A DNA stretch of 34,575 nucleotides from a virus: positions 1-34,575 of the IMG/VR virus record IMGVR_UViG_3300005264_000053; one strand, 5' to 3'. The notes below the pieces were generated by a model. The model worked only from the letters and a program-made list of their open reading frames with translations. It was not told the DNA's origin and ran no database searches. Made by a program: the position numbers and the translations under genes. Position 1 is the first letter of the stretch. Each line of letters opens with the position of its first letter. Below are positions 29,319 to 34,575 of this stretch, in pieces.

Positions 29319-31357
29319 AGAGCATACCCCCTGCTGCTTTGGCGTTGCATATTGAATAATTCTCTAGCTATTCTTTGTATGTCCGCCTCTTCTCGTATTA
29401 CTATGCTATTAATATTAAAACTGTTTGAAATCTTAACTTCTTTCTTTTCTTCTCCCTTTTTAGGATCTGATATATACCCCGATGTGCTGGGCGTGAATAT
29501 CTCTCTTCCTTTCTCTCCCACAATATAGCTTTTCCCAGCGTCAACCTGTCCACCATAAGCTCTATTGCCTGATATCGTTTTTCCAATATCTAGACTAGAG
29601 CCAGTAGATACACTTAGAGAGCCTTCACTTTTACGCTTAAAGAACTTCCTAAGCGTACTGATAGCTTTGTCAATCCATCCTATAAGGTTTCTGAATGTAC
29701 CGATTATACTTTCTACGGCTCCACCAACTATGCTGAGCCCAGCTTTTGCTATTCCCCCGATAGAACCGAATACGTTAGTAGCCACATCTATTAAATCACC
29801 CATAACCTTAATAGATCCGACTATTGCATCGCTTAATATTTCAAACGCTGCTTTGATTATTTTTAGCGCGCCGGTCATTATTTTTTCAATAACTGGCATA
29901 TTGTCCTGGATAAATCCGAATAATTTTTCTAACACGGGCAAGATATTCTCAGTAAATACCTTCCATAAAGCCATAACTACTTTTTCCACCGCCTCAAACG
30001 CCGTGTTGAATGTATCTTTGATTAACGGCATATTCTCTGCTACCCATTCATATAAGCTCTTAAATATAGGTAATAAATTCTTATCGAAGAAATCCCATAC
30101 TAAAAGAGCCGCATCGACTATCTTCTCAAACGCCCCTACCATAAACTTTTTAATCTCTGGTGCGTTTTCCTTGACGTAATTAAATACTACATCAAGTACG
30201 GGCATAAGAGTAGCGTCGAATATATCCTTAACGAAGGTAGCACCATCGACGATAGCGCCGAATAACTTCTCCATTATGTCTTGTATTACAGGCATATTTT
30301 CCTGAACGTTACTAGCAAACCCGGCAAGTGCGGGTATAAGTAATTGCCCTATACTAATAGCGATTGCCTCTGTAGATGATTTTAGGATTGTCATCTGACC
30401 TGCCAGATTATCTAACATCGTATCCGCCATATCCTTAGCTGATCCACTAGCGTTCTCTAATTCACCTGTTAGTGTCTCAAGTGATCCGCTCGTGTCATTA
30501 ACGATAGCTAGCATACCAGCCATTGCGTTTTTTCCAAATAAGGCTGACGCCGCCTGACCTTTTTGTTCTTCTGTAAGGTCCGCAAAACCCTTCTTAAGCT
30601 GACCCAGGATATCGCCTAAAGACCTCATGTTCCCCTCTGAGTCAGTCATTGAAATTCCTAATTCCTCCATGACTTCTCCAGCCTCTCCCACACCATCATT
30701 CATCCTTAATAGCGCAGCTCTTAGAGTAGTTCCAGCTTGAGATGCTTTGATACCGCTGTTAGCCATAACTCCTAACGCCGCGGTAGTATCCTCAATAGAA
30801 AAGCCGAATGCCCCGGCTACCGGTGCTACATACTTGAACGACTCCCCTAACATTTCTACATTGGTATTAGCCTTAGACGACGCTTTGGCTAACACGTCCG
30901 CAAACCTTCCTGTCTGATCTGCAGATAAGCCGAACGCTGTCATCGCATCAGACACGATATCGGCGGTCCTTGCTAAGTCCGTCTGACTCGCTGCCGCTAA
31001 GTCTAATAGTCCCGGCATAGCCTCTATGATTTGATTAGTATCATATCCGGCCATTCCTAGAAACGACATTCCCTCTGCCGCCTCTTTCGCGCTAAACGCA
31101 GTAGTAGCCCCCAGCTTTTTAGCTGTAGCCTCTAGCTGGTCCATCTGCTCAGCAGTAGAGCCTGTTATAGCCTCGACTTTTGACATACCTTTTTCAAAAT
31201 CCATAGCGGTTTTAACACTCGCAGTCGCTATCCCTGTAAGTGCTGCACCTCCTATTTTCGCTAAATTTTTCATGCTTTTATTAATTTTGTCGAAAGATTT
31301 CATTAATTTAGCATCATCTGCCTTAAACTTCATTACTAAAGTCCCTACGTCTACCAT
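29315..31357 (-). CDS. Tail tape measure protein (TP901 type)
   Basis: A 680-aa protein. Residues about 40-270 (DFEKGMSKVEAITGSTAEQMDQLEATAKKLGATTAFSAKEAAEGMSFLGMAGYD and on) are the TP901 tape-measure domain. The rest is helical with several hydrophobic segments (around 320-345, 490-560), then an Arg/Lys- and Ser-rich end and a final FNINSIVIREEADIQRIARELFNMQRQ. Tape measures of about 680 aa usually imply a tail of roughly 100 nm. The ATG overlaps the stop of the frameshifted tail chaperone (TAATG). Confidence 0.94.
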   Translation of the reverse strand: MVDVGTLVMKFKADDAKLMKSFDKINKSMKNLAKIGGAALTGIATASVKTAMDFEKGMSKVEAITGSTAEQMDQLEATAKKLGATTAFSAKEAAEGMSFLGMAGYDTNQIIEAMPGLLDLAAASQTDLARTADIVSDAMTAFGLSADQTGRFADVLAKASSKANTNVEMLGESFKYVAPVAGAFGFSIEDTTAALGVMANSGIKASQAGTTLRAALLRMNDGVGEAGEVMEELGISMTDSEGNMRSLGDILGQLKKGFADLTEEQKGQAASALFGKNAMAGMLAIVNDTSGSLETLTGELENASGSAKDMADTMLDNLAGQMTILKSSTEAIAISIGQLLIPALAGFASNVQENMPVIQDIMEKLFGAIVDGATFVKDIFDATLMPVLDVVFNYVKENAPEIKKFMVGAFEKIVDAALLVWDFFDKNLLPIFKSLYEWVAENMPLIKDTFNTAFEAVEKVVMALWKVFTENILPVLEKLFGFIQDNMPVIEKIMTGALKIIKAAFEILSDAIVGSIKVMGDLIDVATNVFGSIGGIAKAGLSIVGGAVESIIGTFRNLIGWIDKAISTLRKFFKRKSEGSLSVSTGSSLDIGKTISGNRAYGGQVDAGKSYIVGEKGREIFTPSTSGYISDPKKGEEKKEVKISNSFNINSIVIREEADIQRIARELFNMQRQSSRGYAL

Positions 31358-31847
31358 TACTCCTCACCCTCTTTCCACTTCTCGAGTAATTGAAAATAAG
31401 CGATCCAGTCAAGGAACTCAGAACGTGTTAGAGTTAGGTCAAGTTCTCTGACTGTTCTTCCTAACTCTAACGCTAATCTGTGTTTGTATAGCTTTTCCGG
31501 ATCGCTCTCTAGTTTTTTACTTTGTCCTCATCGTCCCCCATCCCGTTAGCCTTAGATACATATTCAAATATCTCTGTAAGTATTCTTTGGGGCAATTTTT
31601 CTACAAGTTTTCTGTCCTTAGGACTAAATACTTTTTGTTCGTTCTCGTCGTATAGAGCTGCAAAGACTAGAGCTGACATCACGTTTTCTGCTTTATATTC
31701 TCTCGCCCCATTGGCTCCATAGCTTATGATCTCTTTTTGATAAGCCTTAAACTCTTCACCTGTTAACTCTTTGGCTTTGTATTTAACACCTTCTATCTCA
31801 AATTCCAAAAATGTTGGTTTAATTTCTAACAAATGCTGTAAACTCAT
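31357..31847 (-). CDS. Tail assembly chaperone, -1 frameshift product (gpGT-like)
   Basis: The 112-aa gpG-like frame ends at TAG 31509-31511. The codons just before the stop give the slippery heptamer A-AAA-AAC (complement of 31512-31518). A -1 slip opens 51 more codons (LESDPEKLYKHRLALELGRT, then VRELDLTLTRSEFLDWIAYF) to TAA at 31357, one base before the tape measure ATG. The extension ELG-TVREL---L--EFL-WIAYF is the usual T-domain of lambda gpGT and its Bacillota counterparts. Such chaperones load onto the tape measure. The frameshift is inferred from these features. Confidence 0.82.
31509..31847 (-). CDS. Tail assembly chaperone, short form (gpG-like)
   Basis: A 112-aa protein (SLQHLLEIKPTFLEFEIEGVKYKAKELTGEEFKAYQKEI, then AENVMSALVFAALYDEN). 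This combination of beta N-terminus and helical second half is the tail chaperone fold that lies between tail tube and tape measure in siphophages. It is the abundant product; the -1 frameshift makes the long form. The ATG follows GGAGGCGTAGAGA. Confidence 0.85.
   Translation of the reverse strand: MSLQHLLEIKPTFLEFEIEGVKYKAKELTGEEFKAYQKEIISYGANGAREYKAENVMSALVFAALYDENEQKVFSPKDRKLVEKLPQRILTEIFEYVSKANGMGDDEDKVKN
31512..31518 (-). promoter_or_regulatory. Slippery heptamer A-AAA-AAC for -1 frameshifting
   Basis: GTA AAA AAC TAG on the minus strand, with the heptamer in the zero frame directly before the stop. This is a canonical X-XXY-YYZ site. The following sequence can form a modest structure but I did not see a clear pseudoknot. 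Confidence 0.8.
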
Positions 31848-31850
31848 TCT

Positions 31851-32447
31851 CTACGCCTCCAATATCATTTTATTTGTAATCTGTAGTGTTATGCTTTCCT
31901 CTAATAACCCCTCAACTGTTGATGCTACGCTGTCGTTAGATACTATCCCATACACTCTGAACGGCTCACCGCTTGAGTCTGGATATATCTCCACTACTAC
32001 GGTAGCCCCAGCATATAGGTAATTCGTAAAATAGTTATCTACGTTATAAAATCTACTTAATGTGAGAGTAGCCCCAATAAGTCCTGGTACGTAAGTTCTT
32101 TCTGCATTTTGAAATATTGTAGTTTCTAACATATCTGTAGTCCCATCAAAACTGAACTCTTTACACTCCGCCACTTCTGACAGTACTACATAAGAGCCCG
32201 ATACTGTTATATCCCTAGTAGCTGCGGAACTAAAGGCTATACTCCCATCTAGCCTACTAATCACATAATCTTCTGTTGTAACTACCCCACCATCCTTAAC
32301 CTCAATATCAACACCATAAGCCCATACGCTTTTACCCGCGTCGGATATTTTATAGGTCAAGTTGTCAGATGTAGTCGTCGCCTCATCAGTAAAAGCGATC
32401 TGTGACGACTCGCCTTTAATGAGAGACTTATAGCCCTGAATACTCAT
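31851..32447 (-). CDS. Second tail tube-like protein, 198 aa
   Basis: A 198-aa protein that shares a core with its neighbour: DMLETTIFQNAERTYVPGL then IGATLTLSRFYNVDN matches QLDVTDFDSNCTREFIPGL then SGATFTLSGDYKPTD. An extra N-terminal half (about 1-95, with IKGESSQIAFTDEATTT) forms another beta domain. This looks like a duplicated tail tube protein that gained a domain; it might be a decorated tube subunit or a tail-terminator-proximal ring. The ATG follows AAGGGGTGATTAG. Confidence 0.72.
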   Translation of the reverse strand: MSIQGYKSLIKGESSQIAFTDEATTTSDNLTYKISDAGKSVWAYGVDIEVKDGGVVTTEDYVISRLDGSIAFSSAATRDITVSGSYVVLSEVAECKEFSFDGTTDMLETTIFQNAERTYVPGLIGATLTLSRFYNVDNYFTNYLYAGATVVVEIYPDSSGEPFRVYGIVSNDSVASTVEGLLEESITLQITNKMILEA

Positions 32448-32458
32448 CTAATCACCCC

Positions 32459-32857
32459 TTACGATAAGATGCTAATAGCACCCGTACATTGAAGTGTAAA
32501 GTTAACTGTTACTTTTCCGTCCGGTGTCGATCCGACACTCATCGCTGATACATAAGCATCTGCCCCAAAACCGTTAGTACCATCAACTAAAAACGCCGGT
32601 TGAGTAGCTCCGGTTAGTAATGTCTTATTTTTCCATGCATCAACTAGTACAGCTTGACCGTTGATATCTGTCGGCTTATAATCGCCCGACAATGTAAAAG
32701 TTGCACCCGATAGTCCAGGAATGAACTCACGTGTGCAGTTAGAGTCAAAATCTGTAACATCTAACTGATCTAATACCGCGTCAAAGTTGGCGCTATTAAG
32801 TCCTGCTATATTGTTAGTACCCAATTTGATTGTAGTCTGACATCCTTTTAAACTCAT
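32459..32857 (-). CDS. Major tail (tube) protein
   Basis: A 132-aa beta-barrel-type protein in the position of the tail tube gene, just upstream of the tail chaperone pair. The stretch AVLDQLDVTDFDSNCTREFIPG, then LSGATFTLSGDYKPTD, is typical of small Bacillota tail tube proteins (phi13/TP901-1 type), and the C-terminal strand (KVTVNFTLQCTG) completes the fold. The ATG follows AGGAGGAATAGAT. The next gene is its paralogue. Confidence 0.82.
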   Translation of the reverse strand: MSLKGCQTTIKLGTNNIAGLNSANFDAVLDQLDVTDFDSNCTREFIPGLSGATFTLSGDYKPTDINGQAVLVDAWKNKTLLTGATQPAFLVDGTNGFGADAYVSAMSVGSTPDGKVTVNFTLQCTGAISILS

Positions 32858-32869
32858 ATCTATTCCTCC

Positions 32870-33013
32870 TTATTGCCCAAAGTACTTAGGCTTTTCATTT
32901 AATTTCATCAGTTCCTCTCTAAGCCTTCGGTTCTCATCCTCCAGCTTTTCTATTCTTTCTCTATTCTCAATAACTGCCTTTAATAGCTCTTTATATTTCC
33001 CGAATTTAAACAT
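32870..33013 (-). CDS. Small coiled-coil protein, 47 aa
   Basis: A 47-aa protein (FKFGKYKELLKAVIENRERIEKLEDENRRLREELMKLNEKPKYFGQ), a near-perfect heptad coiled coil. It overlaps the stop of the tail terminator gene by 8 bases. Unknown function; a tail assembly or membrane-proximal helper is possible. No membrane helix. Confidence 0.65.
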   Translation of the reverse strand: MFKFGKYKELLKAVIENRERIEKLEDENRRLREELMKLNEKPKYFGQ

Positions 33014-33395
33014 TGGTATACTCCCACCTCGTCGGCCTAACGACCTTATTAATATCTGTATCTAGGAATTCTACTGGTGTAGATGTATTCCTAAAACAAA
33101 GATTAGTCATTATTGCCTTTATTCTTTCAACTATCGCGTCCATATTAGCTATATCCGACGGATCAGTATATACGTTGATTTGTACCCCGTATTCCTCACT
33201 CGTTCTCCCTAAGCCTCCATCAGCAAAGGAATAGCCCGCGACAGTATCATATATGAAATATGTTAGTCTAGGAAAATCGTTGTTGATGGGCTCTGAACCT
33301 AACCAAAATATCCTATCAGATATGATGCTAGTAAGTTCAGTATCCGAGGTTAGAGCGTTATATATTAATTCTCTAATTTCACTTTGTGTTAGCAC
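33006..33395 (-). CDS. Tail terminator / completion protein (DUF3168-like)
   Basis: A 129-aa protein (QSEIRELIYNALTSDTELTSIISDRIFWLGSEPINNDFPRLTYFIYDTVAGYSF). The mixed alpha/beta pattern with a mid strand EYGVQINVYTD and a C-terminal region (EYTNV end) fits lambda gpU/DUF3168-type proteins that stop tube growth and join tail to head. The start appears to be GTG 33395, after AAAGGGGGTTTTAGC. It lies 1 base from the upstream gp10-like gene. Confidence 0.72.
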   Translation of the reverse strand: MLTQSEIRELIYNALTSDTELTSIISDRIFWLGSEPINNDFPRLTYFIYDTVAGYSFADGGLGRTSEEYGVQINVYTDPSDIANMDAIVERIKAIMTNLCFRNTSTPVEFLDTDINKVVRPTRWEYTNV

Positions 33396-33396
33396 G

Positions 33397-33807
33397 CTAA
33401 AACCCCCTTTTCTTAAACATCGTTTTTATAATTTTAGTAGCTATAGGCTTTAAGGTATTATACGACCTCCGCATATACCCTGCGGATCCATTCTTACTCA
33501 TAAATTCAACCCACGGTGCATATATAACGTTAGTGCCTATAACTACTACTCTTTTATCTTTATTAACTTTTAATTTGTCCTCTGGAGCATTAGCCCCTAA
33601 CGGATCTATTACTTTTCCTGCTACTGTGTAGCTCATAGAGTTTATTAGACGTCCTTCTATTACTGGCGTATTACTTTTAAGTATCCCTACGCCTCTCTCC
33701 CCTATCTCTATAAGAGCCTCATCATTAGTGGTAGATGCTATTTTAATAGCCTCAACGATATTCTTTTGTACTTCTTTTAGTCCTTGAATTTCTCCGCTAA
33801 TCATCAT
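33397..33807 (-). CDS. HK97 gp10-like head-tail joining protein
   Basis: A 136-aa protein. GEIQGLKEVQKNIVEAIK at the start, an IGERGVGILKSNTPVIEGRLINSMSY section in the middle and NVIYAPWVEFMSKNGSAGYMRRSYNTLKPIATKII towards the end are the usual HK97-gp10 pattern (a helix, a small basic beta domain and a C-terminal helix). It probably acts at head-tail joining. The start ATG ATG overlaps the preceding gene. Confidence 0.85.
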   Translation of the reverse strand: MMISGEIQGLKEVQKNIVEAIKIASTTNDEALIEIGERGVGILKSNTPVIEGRLINSMSYTVAGKVIDPLGANAPEDKLKVNKDKRVVVIGTNVIYAPWVEFMSKNGSAGYMRRSYNTLKPIATKIIKTMFKKRGF

Positions 33808-34139
33808 ATCACCTTCACAAGTATTACGAATATATGATTTGATAGGCCTATGCTGTCCATCCTATCATCTACATATTTTACCCACCATTGTTTTCCGTTG
33901 TATCTAACTTGATTTCCTTTTTTCCAGTTAGGATTTAGAGTGTTGTCATAAACAACTCTGACATCACCTACATCAGTAGCCCCAAAATCTGCAAAGTTAA
34001 AACCTAACTGCTTTGACTGTGAGTCGAAGAACTGAACATCGCACTCCACGTCCTCGAGGTCCACCCATATTTGTTTGATAGAGCCTTTATCATTAACTGT
34101 CGTGCTTGTCTGTAGTGTAACTATGCTTGTATCCCACAT
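33804..34139 (-). CDS. Head closure / head-tail adaptor protein
   Basis: A 111-aa beta-barrel protein (SIVTLQTSTTVNDKGSIKQIWVDLEDVECDVQFFDSQSKQ, then VRYNGKQWWVKYVDDRMDSIGLSNHIFVIL). Length, order after the connector and the WVKYV-x-D motif fit SPP1 gp16-type head-completion stoppers, which seal the filled head. The ATG follows AGGGGTGGTAAT. Confidence 0.8.
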   Translation of the reverse strand: MWDTSIVTLQTSTTVNDKGSIKQIWVDLEDVECDVQFFDSQSKQLGFNFADFGATDVGDVRVVYDNTLNPNWKKGNQVRYNGKQWWVKYVDDRMDSIGLSNHIFVILVKVI

Positions 34140-34140
34140 A

Positions 34141-34518
34141 TTACCACCCCTTAGACGTTATGTTATAATCACGATAAAACGTTCTCCTGTCGTCAAACAT
34201 CGCTCTGTATGGTGCTAATTTTGAGGCGAACGCTGCGTCCCAACTCGAGCCGTTCTTAAACTTGATTGACCTCTTACCTTGAGACTCCGACTCTATATTA
34301 TAAGTCGGTGCTTTGGCTGTATAGGCCTCAATCTCTGCAACTGTATCAAGTACAGCCTTAGGAATTGCTAAGCCGTATAACTCAATATCGTTAGACTGTC
34401 CTACTAGGTAGTTCTCCGCGAAGAGGTATTCTATCCCATCGGTAACAATACTCATCAATCCGGTTTCAAGTGATATAGGGAAATGCCTATTTAAATAGTT
34501 AAGTACTGCGTCTATCAT
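34141..34518 (-). CDS. Head-tail connector protein (gp6/gp15-like)
   Basis: A 125-aa helical protein (IDAVLNYLNRHFPISLETGL..., PKAVLDTVAEIEAYTAK, ...DAAFASKLAPYRAMFDD) with the form of connector proteins that bind under the portal. It lies at the start of the head-tail joining set. The ATG follows GTAGGAGGTGCTTAGCT. Its 5' part is repeated at 1-47 because the circle is cut here. Confidence 0.78.
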   Translation of the reverse strand: MIDAVLNYLNRHFPISLETGLMSIVTDGIEYLFAENYLVGQSNDIELYGLAIPKAVLDTVAEIEAYTAKAPTYNIESESQGKRSIKFKNGSSWDAAFASKLAPYRAMFDDRRTFYRDYNITSKGW

Positions 34519-34575
34519 AGCTAAGCACCTCCTACTCTGCTAAGTTGGTTTCAATGAATGTTGAGTGTACGGTTA
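34472..34575. repeat. Terminal direct repeat, right copy (circle overlap)
   Basis: Identical to bases 1-104. It contains the start of the connector gene and the last 44 bases of the 184-aa gene (34532-34575 = 61-104). Joining at this overlap gives a 34,471-bp circle with one uninterrupted minus-strand gene series. Confidence 0.9.

Noticed and set aside
29565-30179. 204-codon plus-strand open frame
   Set aside because: Antisense to the tape measure gene; no ribosome site or protein-like motifs.

Overview
This window is a complete or near-complete genome of a small tailed phage with siphovirus-type gene order. The first 104 bases recur exactly at the end (1-104 = 34472-34575), so the unit is a closed circle of about 34,471 bp cut inside a head-tail connector gene. 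Every gene I can support is on the minus strand, so transcription runs from high to low coordinates and passes through the join. Low GC content, strong AGGAGG-type ribosome binding sites, an SPP1/PBSX-like head module, a lysis cassette with an XhlA-like protein, and a VapE/DUF2815/DUF2800/PolA replication set all point to a Bacillota host, probably an anaerobic clostridium-like lineage. The exact host is not readable from the sequence. I see no integrase, CI-type repressor or excisionase, so it is probably virulent, or has lost its lysogeny genes.

Layout in transcription order. (1) Early unit 1, from a TTGACA-17-TATACT promoter at 22365-22393: an AbrB-like protein, small proteins, a PGDYG protein, a DUF2800 nuclease, the DUF2815 ssDNA-binding protein, an internal terminator at 19426-19458, a MazG-like protein and a family A DNA polymerase, closed by a terminator at about 17019-17055. 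(2) Unit 2, from a perfect-consensus promoter at 16969-16997: many small proteins (DUF1599, DUF4406, basic, coiled-coil and membrane peptides), a VapE-like primase-helicase, a repeat-rich probable replication origin (9676-10047), VRR-NUC nuclease, SNF2 helicase, a ThyX-like protein and a 54-aa protein. (3) Late unit, from a TTGAGC-17-TATAAT promoter at 7089-7117: terminase small and large subunits, portal, minor head protein, scaffold, P22-type coat protein with its own terminator, then connector, head-tail and tail genes across the join. These include two tail-tube paralogues, a -1 frameshifted tail chaperone, the tape measure, Dit, an interrupted Tal and a receptor-binding protein. The unit ends with a lysis cassette of five small genes and a terminator at 22417-22448, just before the early promoter.

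Items most worth attention are: a 56-bp tandem duplication that breaks the tail (Tal) gene out of frame; an origin-like array of GGGGAACAA-type 9-mers around AT-rich DNA next to the primase gene; a lysis cassette with a phosphodiester-glycosidase (NAGPA) enzyme joined to a peptidoglycan-binding-like domain; terminator-promoter junctions with inverted repeats over the promoters; and a structured 165-bp non-coding stretch before the final late terminator.

The only gene-free stretch over 300 bases is 9635-10047 (the origin candidate). The next longest, 22393-22613, holds the late terminator and several hairpins. I found no tRNA, rRNA, CRISPR array or insertion sequence.
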